DNA from: Halobacillus ihumii
Lineage (GTDB): Bacteria > Bacillota > Bacilli > Bacillales > Halobacillaceae
Length of the DNA stretch: 64,000 nucleotides
Assembly (NCBI RefSeq): GCF_902726645.1
Contig: NZ_CACVAO010000001.1
Span: 186,001 to 250,000 of the forward strand
Direction of reading: 5' to 3'
This document shows, one piece after another, positions 55,000 through 63,490 of the stretch. A program made the position numbers and the translations under genes. Below the pieces are notes generated by a model, which made no database searches, was not told the origin of the DNA, and was given only the letters and a program-made list of their open reading frames with translations. Position 1 is the first letter of the stretch. Each line of letters starts with the position of its first letter.

Positions 55000-55539
55000 C
55001 TATTTCGATGGTTGGAATTTGACATCTACAGGTACTTCCCCGAATTCATCGTAGACCATTTGCATAATTTCTCGTGCTTGTGAATCTGATAGTTCATTCG
55101 CTCTTACCGTCACGTGTACGCTATTATCTTCCGCCCGAACGAGTACATCTTCATAAGGTACGCTGGCACTAATCGTTTTTTCAAGAATATTTTCTTTCGT
55201 TCTCTTATCCTGCAAGTTGTCTAAATTCGCTGTAGCTTCAGCTTTTTCTTCGATAGTAGCCGTAGATGATGCCATAACTGCCGACCACTGTTCTTCCATC
55301 TTATCACGTTTATTTTGCATTTCTAGACGGATGGATGCAAACAACTCATCTGCAGGCATTTGAGAAACCACTGTTTCCTCCCCAGTTCCATCTCCGTTCA
55401 TATTTCCTGTAGCTTGCTCTAGTTCTGCATCCTGGATGAAGGCCATTTCTCCACTATCCGGTGATGTCATGTAGTACACACTCAAAACAATTAGAAGGCT
55501 TAACATCGTCAACAACCAAACCGTCTGTTTTTTTACCAA
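55000..55539 (-). CDS. spoIIIAH: Stage III sporulation protein AH
   Basis: A 179-residue mother-cell protein with one N-terminal span (about 6-25, TVWLLTMLSLLIVLSVYYM), then an extracytoplasmic Asp/Glu-rich linker and a ring-forming YscJ/FliF-like domain (about 100-175, with VRANELSDSQAREIMQMVYDEF in parts). It binds SpoIIQ of the forespore to build the feeding-tube channel. Last of eight genes. Confidence 0.94.
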   Translation of the reverse strand: MVKKQTVWLLTMLSLLIVLSVYYMTSPDSGEMAFIQDAELEQATGNMNGDGTGEETVVSQMPADELFASIRLEMQNKRDKMEEQWSAVMASSTATIEEKAEATANLDNLQDKRTKENILEKTISASVPYEDVLVRAEDNSVHVTVRANELSDSQAREIMQMVYDEFGEVPVDVKFQPSK

Positions 55540-55551
55540 AATAATCCCTCC

Positions 55552-56163
55552 CTATGATTTAGGCAAAACGGAAACTCTATGACTAGGCACATCTAACACT
55601 CGTGACACAGCTTCAACCACCCAACCCTTTACTTTCATTTGATCTACGCCTTTGGCAGTTACAAAAACACCTCTTACATCGGGTTTCTTTGTTTTAATGA
55701 GCAGCGGTACTTCCCGCTCACCCTGTCGAACCAGGACTAACTGCTGTTCCTTAGAATAATCCTCAATTTCTCTTTCTCCCCCATTCGTATCAGTCTCCTT
55801 CGTGGTTTGTTTTGAGATGATTAAATTTTTATCAAATACTTTTTCTTTAGTAGCAGCCAGATTAATCATGAGCTCTACATCACTTACCCCTTTTATATTT
55901 TCAAGAAGGGGAGTTAGTTGTTTTTCATACTCCACTTCCAGCTGACTAATCGAAACGGCTGAATTTGCCTCTTTCTTGCTCGGTGATTCCTGAACTGTCT
56001 TTTGCTGAGACGGTGCTTCATTAGTTGGCGTTTGAAACCAGTTGCTAATGATAATGAAAAAAACTCCAATTAAACCAACGATAATAAAGTATTTAGGTTT
56101 TTTTATTTTTTGGCCGTCACCTGAAGACAGAGGTTTAAACAGCTTATTCCACCATTTACTCAT
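55552..56163 (-). CDS. spoIIIAG: Stage III sporulation protein AG
   Basis: A roughly 203-residue ring-forming channel protein. After a short basic N terminus (SKWWNKLFKPL) one span lies at about 29-47 (YFIIVGLIGVFFIIISNWF), then a low-complexity linker and the ring-building domain with a beta-rich insertion (about 85-200; GVSDVELMINL, VRGVFVTAKGVD). The ATG at 56163 with GGGAGGAAAACA upstream is chosen; a longer in-frame start would run 100 bases into spoIIIAF. It overlaps the spoIIIAF end by eight bases. Confidence 0.92.
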   Translation of the reverse strand: MSKWWNKLFKPLSSGDGQKIKKPKYFIIVGLIGVFFIIISNWFQTPTNEAPSQQKTVQESPSKKEANSAVSISQLEVEYEKQLTPLLENIKGVSDVELMINLAATKEKVFDKNLIISKQTTKETDTNGGEREIEDYSKEQQLVLVRQGEREVPLLIKTKKPDVRGVFVTAKGVDQMKVKGWVVEAVSRVLDVPSHRVSVLPKS

Positions 56164-56758
56164 TGTTTTCCTCCCAGCGGATTTCGATTTGATCATTTTG
56201 CAGTCCCAATAAACCGGCTGCCATATCCTGAACCTCCTGTTCCTGGTTACGGTCAATCGTCTTAGCATCCTCGGTTAGTGAGATGGTCACCTCTTCTACA
56301 GCTCCCTCACCTGGTGTAGAGGCTACGTATAAGATCAGCTTGTCCAACGACTCCAGCTTATGGGGTTTTTCTGAAAAGGCCATGTCCACTTTTTCTAGCG
56401 AAAGATCGAATTTTTTCTGAAGTGGCTGTTCCATTTTATTCGAAATGGTTTCTGTGACTTGTTGTAATGTATATGCATCTTGTCCCTGCATTATTTCACT
56501 TTTCTTTGACTCGATTTTCTCAGCTAATTGTTCTGTAGATGAGCGGCTCTCTAATTGATATTCCACCGATTGAACTAAAGTTTGCGGATCAATTTGAAGT
56601 ACTTTTAGTAAAGGGTTCAATAATATGAGCACTAACAGGATGGACATGACTAATCGAGCATATTTCCTCATTGATCCTGACGGAAGAAGAGCATCCGCAA
56701 CCATAGCTAATAGTAAAAATAATACAATTTGAGTAATCCATTGAGTAAAGGCTGCCAT
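56156..56758 (-). CDS. spoIIIAF: Stage III sporulation protein AF
   Basis: A 200-residue protein with two N-terminal spans (about 8-25 and 32-50: VLFLLLAMVADALLPSG, LVMSILLVLILLNPLL) and a periplasm-like C-terminal domain (LVVSVEYQLESRS-type helix and VEEVTISL strand regions) similar to the ring-building fold. It is part of the SpoIIIA-SpoIIQ channel between mother cell and forespore. It follows spoIIIAE by 12 bases. Confidence 0.92.
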   Translation of the reverse strand: MAAFTQWITQIVLFLLLAMVADALLPSGSMRKYARLVMSILLVLILLNPLLKVLQIDPQTLVQSVEYQLESRSSTEQLAEKIESKKSEIMQGQDAYTLQQVTETISNKMEQPLQKKFDLSLEKVDMAFSEKPHKLESLDKLILYVASTPGEGAVEEVTISLTEDAKTIDRNQEQEVQDMAAGLLGLQNDQIEIRWEENNE

Positions 56759-56770
56759 TAGTTATCACCC

Positions 56771-57940
56771 TCATCGAACCATCATAGTAATATTGCTGGC
56801 AGCAACCATAATCACAATAACGAGAAAAAACATCATTGAGACCATCAGTAATGCTGCAAAAATGTACATAATATGGCGGCTCACGATTGCCATTGCCGTA
56901 ATAACAGGACCGTCTCCTAACGGCTGTAAAAGGGCTGCAGCCAATTTATAAATCAAAGCTATTGCAAACACCTTCAAAGCCGGGAAGATGGCTATTCCTA
57001 ATAAAATAATGACCCCCGCCAGCCCTAATGTATTTTTCAACAACAGCGATGCGCCGAGAATCGTATCTGTAGCATCTGTAAATAAACGCCCGACCACAGG
57101 AACAAAGTTTCCAGTGATGAATCGTGCTGTTTTCATTGTTACTCCATCTTGAACAGCCGTTACTGTTCCCTGAACAGAAATGACGCCAAGAAAAATCGTT
57201 AAATATACACCCATAATCGCCATACCTGTTTTCCTCAATAACTCAGCAAGCTGGTCCACTTTGTACGTATCATTCAATGTTCCAACTATTAATAACAGAG
57301 CTGATGATGCAAAGAGTGGGATGAGAAGAACTTTCACTAACAGGCCACTGGATTGAACGAGAACAACGATAATAGGATGAAAAAATGAGAATGACATGAG
57401 ATGACTAAACGATGCCATAATTCCTAAAAGCAGAGGGAGCAAACCAATCATAAAACTGCTCATCTGGTTAATCGCGCCGATCGTGTAATCAATGACTTGT
57501 CCAAAGCTTTCTAATGCAAGCGCAATAAGGGCAAGGTAGATCACCATGTAAGCGATTCGACTGACAACAGTATTTTCGAAAGAAGATTGCATAGCTTGGA
57601 GCAGCGTGCTGAACAACGTAAGAAACAACAAGGACGCTAACAATTTTCCATTGGCCATTAATTCATGAAAAAGGAAGGATAAAATACCAGCCACCCATCC
57701 TTTTGGGGCACTGCCTCCCTCTTCTTCCATAACATTCCGAAAATCTTTTATTGAAATATCTGGTAAATAATCTCCATACTTCTGGTTGAGCTGTTGCAAA
57801 CTCTGTTCGAGTTCATTAGTGGAAACATGTTCCATTAAGGAAGGCACAGCATCTTGTGGTGTTGAAGTTGAAGCTGAAACTGAGTCCGGAAAACAAATCG
57901 ACCCGATCAGTAAACAACTTATAAATAATAAACGTATCAT
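56771..57940 (-). CDS. spoIIIAE: Stage III sporulation protein AE
   Basis: A 389-residue polytopic membrane protein. A cleavable-looking signal (LLFISCLLIGSICFPDSVSAS, about 3-22) is followed by a polar stretch and seven to eight spans from about 95 to 385 (e.g. LLASLLFLTLFSTLLQAM, FMIGLLPLLLGIMASFSH, GVIILLGIAIFPALKVFAI). It is thought to form the membrane export core of the channel. Lies 16 bases after spoIIIAD. Confidence 0.94.
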   Translation of the reverse strand: MIRLLFISCLLIGSICFPDSVSASTSTPQDAVPSLMEHVSTNELEQSLQQLNQKYGDYLPDISIKDFRNVMEEEGGSAPKGWVAGILSFLFHELMANGKLLASLLFLTLFSTLLQAMQSSFENTVVSRIAYMVIYLALIALALESFGQVIDYTIGAINQMSSFMIGLLPLLLGIMASFSHLMSFSFFHPIIVVLVQSSGLLVKVLLIPLFASSALLLIVGTLNDTYKVDQLAELLRKTGMAIMGVYLTIFLGVISVQGTVTAVQDGVTMKTARFITGNFVPVVGRLFTDATDTILGASLLLKNTLGLAGVIILLGIAIFPALKVFAIALIYKLAAALLQPLGDGPVITAMAIVSRHIMYIFAALLMVSMMFFLVIVIMVAASNITMMVR

Positions 57941-57956
57941 TTATACCACTCAATTC

Positions 57957-58355
57957 TCATCCTGCCGCTCCAGGAATAAAGTCCAAAATCGTTTCAATAA
58001 CAGCTGTAATTATGGGGATGGCAAGCATTAGAATAAATAACTTCCCAACCAGTTCGACTTTAGAAGCGAGAGCATTCAATCCTGCATCCCTGATCAACTG
58101 TGCTCCGAACTCTGTGATATAAGCAATTCCGATAATCTTGAGAATGGTCTTAAAATAAACGGACTCTACTTTTGCTTGATCTGCCATGTATTGAAGTAAG
58201 GAAAAAATGTATTTGATTTGATCGAGAACAGTTGTAAAGATAATGATCACCGTTATCAACAGAAGCAAAAATGCAATTGAAGTCTTTTGTTCTTTTAATA
58301 ACACGATCAATAATGTCGCTACTAACCCAAGTGAAACGATTTGTAAAATCCCCAT
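57957..58355 (-). CDS. spoIIIAD: Stage III sporulation protein AD
   Basis: A 132-residue membrane protein with four spans (about 4-20, 28-50, 65-90, 105-125; e.g. VSLGLVATLLIVLL, LLLITVIIIFTTVL). It resembles small export-apparatus subunits. Five bases separate it from spoIIIAC. Confidence 0.93.
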   Translation of the reverse strand: MGILQIVSLGLVATLLIVLLKEQKTSIAFLLLLITVIIIFTTVLDQIKYIFSLLQYMADQAKVESVYFKTILKIIGIAYITEFGAQLIRDAGLNALASKVELVGKLFILMLAIPIITAVIETILDFIPGAAG

Positions 58356-58360
58356 ATTCT

Positions 58361-58567
58361 CTACCCCTGATATAAAAAGACAGATTTTATTTGTTGAAAC
58401 AATTCAGCAAGTCGATGGAGAACAATGAAAAGAACGATGATAAAACCTGTTAACGTGACGACTTGAGCAATTTCCTCTTTGCCCATTTGCTTTAAAATAC
58501 TGTGAATCATTGCTACGATAATACCGACTCCGGCAATTTGAAACAGGATGGATGCATCTTGAAGCAC
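58361..58567 (-). CDS. spoIIIAC: Stage III sporulation protein AC
   Basis: A 68-residue protein with two spans (about 6-25 and 35-55; LFQIAGVGIIVAMIHSIL, QVVTLTGFIIVLFIVLH). It matches the family's usual length of about 68 residues. Confidence 0.93.
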   Translation of the reverse strand: MLQDASILFQIAGVGIIVAMIHSILKQMGKEEIAQVVTLTGFIIVLFIVLHRLAELFQQIKSVFLYQG

Positions 58568-58585
58568 AATGTCCCTTCCTCCTTA

Positions 58586-59095
58586 TCATATGAGTAATAT
58601 AATCACGAACAGCCCACTTAAGACCCCCATCCCCCGAGCGAGTTTCTGATGCTTACCTGAAGATTCAATGGCATCATTTAGTTGCAAATCAAGGTGATGA
58701 AGTGTTAACTTAATTTGTTTTTGCTGCTGCTGAAGATCATGCTGCCCTAAGGTACTTCCGAATTGGGCCAATATATCTAAATCAGTGTTAGTCATTGCGT
58801 TTTTAAACCAATGCTTTTTAAGGCTCTCTTGCCACAACGCTGCAAAATCCGTACATGTTTCGCTTTCCAGCAACAGATCCGAATAAAACTCGCACAAAGG
58901 CTCCGGCAATTGCCTTGAAATATTATCACAGACCTCCCATAAGGAAGATTGTCCATAAACCATTTCTGCCTCTATCATTTGCAGTGCGCTCTTCCATTGT
59001 CTGATTTGTCCAGGCCTTTTCTTAAACCTCGCCGCTATATCAAACCCTACCCAGGTACTAACGGTTAATACGAGTAAGGCGCCGATCCACGCCAT
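58586..59095 (-). CDS. spoIIIAB: Stage III sporulation protein AB
   Basis: A roughly 169-residue protein with an N-terminal span (WIGALLVLTVSTWVGFDIA) and a C-terminal span (MGVLSGLFVIILLI), the middle being helical and cytosolic, in the manner of GspF-like platform proteins. The ATG at 59095 is chosen, eight bases after GGAG; it lies inside the 3' end of spoIIIAA, overlapping it by 38 bases. Confidence 0.91.
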   Translation of the reverse strand: MAWIGALLVLTVSTWVGFDIAARFKKRPGQIRQWKSALQMIEAEMVYGQSSLWEVCDNISRQLPEPLCEFYSDLLLESETCTDFAALWQESLKKHWFKNAMTNTDLDILAQFGSTLGQHDLQQQQKQIKLTLHHLDLQLNDAIESSGKHQKLARGMGVLSGLFVIILLI

Positions 59096-60017
59096 GATTA
59101 TCTCTCCCTCCATAGGAAGTGATTACTGCTCCTTTTTCATTAAGAATACGGAGAGAACCCAGTTTATTAGGTGAAAGCCTTTCAAGAACAATGTACCTAT
59201 CAAATGCTTGTTCACTTATTAAACTACTGGCAGCATGTCTCTTCTGCACAGATTCAAGATTGTTGCCGTGAATACTGCAGATGACTTGAACGCCTGTATA
59301 AACAGCTTCACGAACAGCTTCAGCATCTCTCTCACCGCCCAATTCATCGACCAATATAACTTCAGGAGACATGGAACGAATCATCATCATCATGCCTTCT
59401 GCCTTCGGACAAGCATCCATTACATCAGTTCTGACTCCAACATCCAGTTGTGGAATACCCTGATGACAAGCTGCCAGTTCTGAACGCTCATCTATTAATG
59501 CCACCTTTGAAGCCTTTTTCAAGCTGGAATCTGAACCAATACATTTCGAAAGCTCCCGCAGCAACGTGGTCTTCCCTGAATGTGGCGGTCCAATAATCAA
59601 TGTGTTTTGCCATCTTCCTCGGACAAGCAGATGAGGAAGAATTTTTTCTGCTAAGCTTACGGTGGAGCGGGCGATGCGTATATTCATGAAAGAAATATAT
59701 TTTAATGTCTCGATATCACGATTTATTGTATTGGCTTTTCCCGCTAATCCAACTCGATGTCCACCTTCTATGGTGATAAATCCTTCCTTTATCTCATCTT
59801 TCAATCGATAAAGGGAAAATTGACTGATTTGATTTAATACAAAGGATAAATCTTCAGATGATAAGTGAATGTCAGTCAGTGTTCGAACACCTCTTGAATC
59901 TAGCACCTCCAATCGTTGATGAACCCGCAAACGAATTTCTTGAACACTTATCCATTCAACTTCTTTTAATAGGAGAGGGTGATAGTGCTCCGGAAACAAT
60001 CTAATGATCTCTTTCAT
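59058..60017 (-). CDS. spoIIIAA: Stage III sporulation protein AA (ATPase)
   Basis: A 319-residue secretion-type ATPase of the channel. Walker A is IIGPPHSGKTTLLREL (about 140-155), Walker B VALIDERSELAA, and ILVDELGGERDAEAV lies near 223. First gene of the operon, so its transcription sets all eight. AAAAGGAGTTTTGGGTTGA precedes the ATG. Confidence 0.95.
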   Translation of the reverse strand: MKEIIRLFPEHYHPLLLKEVEWISVQEIRLRVHQRLEVLDSRGVRTLTDIHLSSEDLSFVLNQISQFSLYRLKDEIKEGFITIEGGHRVGLAGKANTINRDIETLKYISFMNIRIARSTVSLAEKILPHLLVRGRWQNTLIIGPPHSGKTTLLRELSKCIGSDSSLKKASKVALIDERSELAACHQGIPQLDVGVRTDVMDACPKAEGMMMMIRSMSPEVILVDELGGERDAEAVREAVYTGVQVICSIHGNNLESVQKRHAASSLISEQAFDRYIVLERLSPNKLGSLRILNEKGAVITSYGGRDNHGVDRRLTRINR

Positions 60018-60049
60018 TCAACCCAAAACTCCTTTTATTGATTTACCTT

Positions 60050-60079
60050 ATACCTATGTACGAGTACGGGAGTTATGAC
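60050..60079 (-). promoter_or_regulatory. Candidate sigma-E promoter of the spoIIIA operon
   Basis: On the gene strand TCATAA (60078-60073) and CATAGGTAT (60058-60050) are separated by 14 bases, the usual sigma-E spacing; the -10 part is a partial match to CATACANT. It lies about 35 bases before spoIIIAA, whose operon is sigma-E controlled in B. subtilis. Confidence 0.4.
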
Positions 60080-60240
60080 AGTCCGCAGGTGATTTTATAC
60101 TGAAAATCTAGTAGAAAAATTAACTTCTGCTAACCCTCTATTAATTTTTAAGAAGAAACATACGGGTAAGCGTCGAGGATGAGGTTTGAATTAAAAGGAG
60201 TTGGGAACATCAGAGGTTCTACAAAAAAGAAGTAAGAGGA

Positions 60241-60299
60241 AGTTCGATTAAGATCGGCACGTCCTGTGCCAACACCGAACTACCCCACGTCATGTGGGG
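60241..60299. repeat. Nested hairpin element between efp and spoIIIAA
   Basis: AGTTCG (60241-60246) pairs with CGAACT (60276-60281) around the hairpin GGCAC-GTCCT-GTGCC (60256-60270), and a second hairpin CCCCAC-GTCAT-GTGGGG follows (60283-60299). Both small hairpins share the core CACGTCNTGTG. No gene is present from 60018 to 60353; B. subtilis has yqhV here. It looks like a structured intergenic repeat or small RNA part. Confidence 0.5.
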
Positions 60300-60300
60300 C

Positions 60301-60335
60301 AAAAAAAAGAGCCAGCCTTATAACAGGCTGACTCC
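60301..60335 (-). terminator. Terminator after efp
   Basis: Ten-base stem (60309-60318 with 60325-60334, one G-U pair), followed on the minus strand by eight T. Confidence 0.85.
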
Positions 60336-60353
60336 GCTGATTCACTTTATATA

Positions 60354-60911
60354 CTAAGCTCTAGATACATATTTGCCGTCATTTGTACTAATTACTAATG
60401 TTTCTCCTTCATTTATGAAAAAGGGAACTTGTACAATAAGACCCGTTTCAAGAGTGGCAGGTTTTGTTCCGCCGCTTGCTGTGTCTCCCTTAATTCCAGG
60501 TTCAGTTTCTGCTACTTCTAATTCCACGTTATTTGGAAGCTCAACCCCGATGGTTTCTCCCTGGTACGATTGAATCTGTACTTCCATGTTTGCTTTTAAA
60601 TAGTTAAGCTGTTGCGAAATTTGAGCAGTTGGTAATTCAACTTGTTCGAAAGTTTCCGTATCCATAAATGCATGCATATCTCCTGACTCATATAAATATT
60701 GCATTTTACGGTTCTCAATATGTGCTCGCTCAACTTTTTCACCGCCGCGAAATGTTTTTTCTTGAATATTACCATTCCTTAGATTACGAAGTTTCGAGCG
60801 TACGAAAGCGGCTCCTTTACCAGGTTTCACATGTTGAAAATCCATCACTTGCCATATGTTACCATCCACTTCAATTGTTAACCCAGTACGAAAATCATTT
60901 ACAGAAATCAT
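60354..60911 (-). CDS. efp: Translation elongation factor P
   Basis: A 185-residue factor that rescues ribosomes stalled at polyproline. KOW-like N-terminal domain with the modifiable Lys32 in VKPGKGAAF (as in B. subtilis, where this Lys carries a 5-aminopentanol group), then two OB-type domains ([22 protein letters not shown] in parts). It follows the aminopeptidase gene by 30 bases. Confidence 0.96.
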   Translation of the reverse strand: MISVNDFRTGLTIEVDGNIWQVMDFQHVKPGKGAAFVRSKLRNLRNGNIQEKTFRGGEKVERAHIENRKMQYLYESGDMHAFMDTETFEQVELPTAQISQQLNYLKANMEVQIQSYQGETIGVELPNNVELEVAETEPGIKGDTASGGTKPATLETGLIVQVPFFINEGETLVISTNDGKYVSRA

Positions 60912-60941
60912 TGATATCCTCCTTTATACTTTCTTGCCGTT

Positions 60942-62003
60942 TTATAGAATGATTAATTCTTTCGGTGCATGACTTAAACGTTCATTTCCCGTATTTGTAA
61001 CGAGGGTGTCATCTTCGATCCTGCATCCACCAACATTCGGTACATAAATCCCCGGTTCAACAGTTACGACCATACCTGCTTCTAGCACTTGCTCCGTCCT
61101 AAACGATAACCCCGGCCCTTCGTGTACATCAAGACCAATTCCATGACCTGTGGAATGACCAAAGTATTCTCCATAGCCTTTGTCCGTAATATAATCACGC
61201 GTAAGTGCATCGGCTTCTTTGCCTGTAATACCAGCTTTAATGCCTTCCATTCCTTTAATCTGTGCTTGGAGAACAGTATCATAAATCTCCTTCAACTCAT
61301 CACTAATTTCTCCTACAGCTACAGTTCGTGTAATATCGGAGCAGTAACCTTTATAGAGCGCTCCAAAATCCAAGGTAACGAGTTCACCTGATTGAATTTC
61401 TTTTTGTGAAGCTACACCGTGCGGAAGTGCTGACCGTTTACCTGAAGCCACAATAATATCAAAACTAGACGAAGCAGCCCCTTGCTTTCTCATGAAAAAC
61501 TCTAACTCATTCGACACATCTATTTCTTTTGTGCCAGGTTTTATATAAGATAAAATATGTTCAAAGGCGTCATCAGCAATTTTTACAGCTTCTTTTATGA
61601 TCGTAAGTTCTTCGTCTGTCTTGATCAACCGCAATTTCTCAATAAGTCCAGAGGTTGGGACTAATTCCGCCTTCAAATGGTTACGGTAAACATCAAATTG
61701 TTTGTATGTAACGTGATCTTGTTCAAACCCAAGCTTTTTTATCTGCAGGTTCTCTACCTGTGTACTAATCTCCTCAGCCATAGGTCCTTTATGTTCTATA
61801 ATTTCAAATCCCTCTGCCTGTTCAGCAGCTTGTTCAGTATATCTAAAATCAGTGATGAAGACAGCAGCCTGTGCTGTAATTAAGACCGCACCAGAGGATC
61901 CTGTAAAGTTTGTGAGATACCGACGGTTCTGACTACTTGTGATTAGCAATCCATCTAACCGCTGATCTTCCATTGCCTGACGCAATTTCCCCAGTTTATT
62001 CAT
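60942..62003 (-). CDS. yqhT: Xaa-Pro dipeptidase/aminopeptidase (YqhT, M24)
   Basis: A 353-residue pita-bread peptidase releasing residues ahead of proline. The creatinase-like N-terminal domain (1-125) is followed by the M24 catalytic domain with metal ligands in TLDFGALYKGYCSDITRT (Asp pair), GHSTGHGIGLDVHEGP (His) and TVEPGIYVPNVGGCRIEDD (Glu pair). Lies directly upstream of efp, as in most Firmicutes. Confidence 0.93.
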   Translation of the reverse strand: MNKLGKLRQAMEDQRLDGLLITSSQNRRYLTNFTGSSGAVLITAQAAVFITDFRYTEQAAEQAEGFEIIEHKGPMAEEISTQVENLQIKKLGFEQDHVTYKQFDVYRNHLKAELVPTSGLIEKLRLIKTDEELTIIKEAVKIADDAFEHILSYIKPGTKEIDVSNELEFFMRKQGAASSSFDIIVASGKRSALPHGVASQKEIQSGELVTLDFGALYKGYCSDITRTVAVGEISDELKEIYDTVLQAQIKGMEGIKAGITGKEADALTRDYITDKGYGEYFGHSTGHGIGLDVHEGPGLSFRTEQVLEAGMVVTVEPGIYVPNVGGCRIEDDTLVTNTGNERLSHAPKELIIL

Positions 62004-62046
62004 TATTCATTTCTCCCTTCCAATGTCATCTTCTCGTACTAACCCG

Positions 62047-62098
62047 CACAGCAGGCAGCAGTACTAAATTGCAAGCATCATAGACATGCTGCCTGTGT
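62047..62098 (-). other. Long inverted repeat in the yqhR-yqhT gap
   Basis: CACAGCAGGCAGCA (62047-62060) faces TGCTGCCTGTGTG (62086-62098) across about 25 bases. No T-run follows in either direction, so it may be a leader structure of the yqhT-efp transcript rather than a terminator. Confidence 0.4.
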
Positions 62099-62202
62099 GT
62101 GAGCAGAGCAGACTATTTACAACATTTTTCTGCCTAATTTTCTATGTTGTATCCACTACTGCACTTCCACTTTTCTAATTTTACCATACTCTTAGAATAT
62201 CA

Positions 62203-62742
62203 TCATTCTGTTGGCTGTTTAGCCGTCTGTGTCGGCTGATTATATTCATGATATTCATATGATATGGAATACCCTATAAACACCCCATATAAAACAAACA
62301 AGCAGACAGCTGTTACGAGAGAATCGATCGTAAGTTGTGTAAAATCAGGGACGGCCTGAAAGACAGGGTTCAATAAATAAAATAGAACCCCAAATAGAAC
62401 GACCCCGAAAATAAATCCTGGCCATATTCCATCTTTCCTTTTTAACACGACATAATAAGCAAGAGCCATAAATATAGATAAAACGGCAACGATCCCAATC
62501 GCTAAAATTTCAGCTAATAATGTACTCGTCCAATCTGTTTGCCAAAAGGAACGAAAAATGAATGTGGCAGCTGATACCTGGGAAAAATTAAAATAGTACG
62601 ACAGTCCGCCAAGTCCCCCCCATAATATTCCTGCTACAAACCCAATAAGCAAAGTTTTAGATAATACGCTGTGCGGCGGTTCCTGTGTACTTTGTTCTAT
62701 ATGTTCCTGGTTTTGTTTAGGTTCTTTTGAATTCCCATCCAT
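62203..62742 (-). CDS. yqhR: YqhR-like integral membrane protein
   Basis: A 179-residue protein with a polar, Glu/Gln-rich N terminus (about 1-25) and four spans (about 28-48, 70-95, 100-128, 135-158; e.g. LLIGFVAGILWGGLGGLSYYF, LAIGIVAVLSIFMALAYYVVL, VVLFGVLFYLLNPVF). It fits the YqhR conserved membrane family of Bacillaceae; function unknown. The AT-rich stretch 62743-63068 between it and the divergent yqhP gene holds promoters (a TATACTATAGT run near 63018) but no gene I can support. Confidence 0.8.
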   Translation of the reverse strand: MDGNSKEPKQNQEHIEQSTQEPPHSVLSKTLLIGFVAGILWGGLGGLSYYFNFSQVSAATFIFRSFWQTDWTSTLLAEILAIGIVAVLSIFMALAYYVVLKRKDGIWPGFIFGVVLFGVLFYLLNPVFQAVPDFTQLTIDSLVTAVCLFVLYGVFIGYSISYEYHEYNQPTQTAKQPTE

Positions 62743-63068
62743 TTATATCACCTCAGCATTTATTTTCTCCATTAAGTCATAATTCATGCTAAGAGTTTAT
62801 CTTTTAATGGTAGTGAATCTCATGTGTTTGCGGTAAAATAAAAGATAGAGCCTTACTTCCAGAGGATGTAAAAGTTTTTTGAATAATATCAGCTGGAAGG
62901 GACAGAATCTAAAATAGTGAGACTTGTATATGATGAATCCAATATCTAAGAAACTTAGATTAACAAAAAGATGTTAAAAAAGATATTTAATCATGATAAG
63001 AACTTAGGAATTAGGGGTATATACTATAGTAAAAGGAATTATTTATACCGAAGGAGGGAGCTGTAAAG

Positions 63069-63473
63069 ATGTTAAGAAACTGGGGTGCACTGGTCATGTA
63101 TACAATGATTTCACTCGCCATTTTTTACGTTGGATTCCAATTGGTAAATAACCCATCGTCCTTTCTATCATCAATTATTATGACGATTGGAATAGCTGTA
63201 CTAGTTTTCGGTGCTATTTACTTCTTGTTTCTTCGTAACCGGGTCGGAGCTGTCGGCGGTAAAAGCAGTAACGAAATGAAGAAATACAAGCAGGCTGTTA
63301 AACAATCGAAACAAAAATATAAATCGTCCCAGCCTACTAAACCTAATAAATCAAAGCTAGACACTAAACTTTCAGTAAATTCCAGAAAAAAGAAGCCAAA
63401 ACGAAAAAATGCCCCAAACTTACGTGTTATCGAGGGTAATAAAAGCAAAGGGAAAAATCGAGCCACCTTTTAA
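63069..63473 (+). CDS. yqhP: YqhP/SA1362-family membrane protein
   Basis: A 134-residue protein with two N-terminal spans (about 7-25, 32-55: ALVMYTMISLAIFYVGFQLV, IIMTIGIAVLVFGAIYFLFL) and a long, extremely basic cytosolic tail (Lys, Ser, Asn rich, e.g. SRKKKPKRKNAP) that could contact nucleic acid or membrane. Matches the SA1362/YqhP family by architecture and by its place opposite yqhO. GAAGGAGGGAGCTG precedes the ATG. Confidence 0.82.
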   Translation: MLRNWGALVMYTMISLAIFYVGFQLVNNPSSFLSSIIMTIGIAVLVFGAIYFLFLRNRVGAVGGKSSNEMKKYKQAVKQSKQKYKSSQPTKPNKSKLDTKLSVNSRKKKPKRKNAPNLRVIEGNKSKGKNRATF

Positions 63474-63490
63474 AGCGGCTCGATTTTTTA
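63453..63490. terminator. Bidirectional terminator between yqhP and yqhO
   Basis: Arms AAAAATCGAGCC (63453-63464) and GGCTCGATTTTT (63477-63488), with T-run on both exits; it covers both convergent stop codons. Confidence 0.85.
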
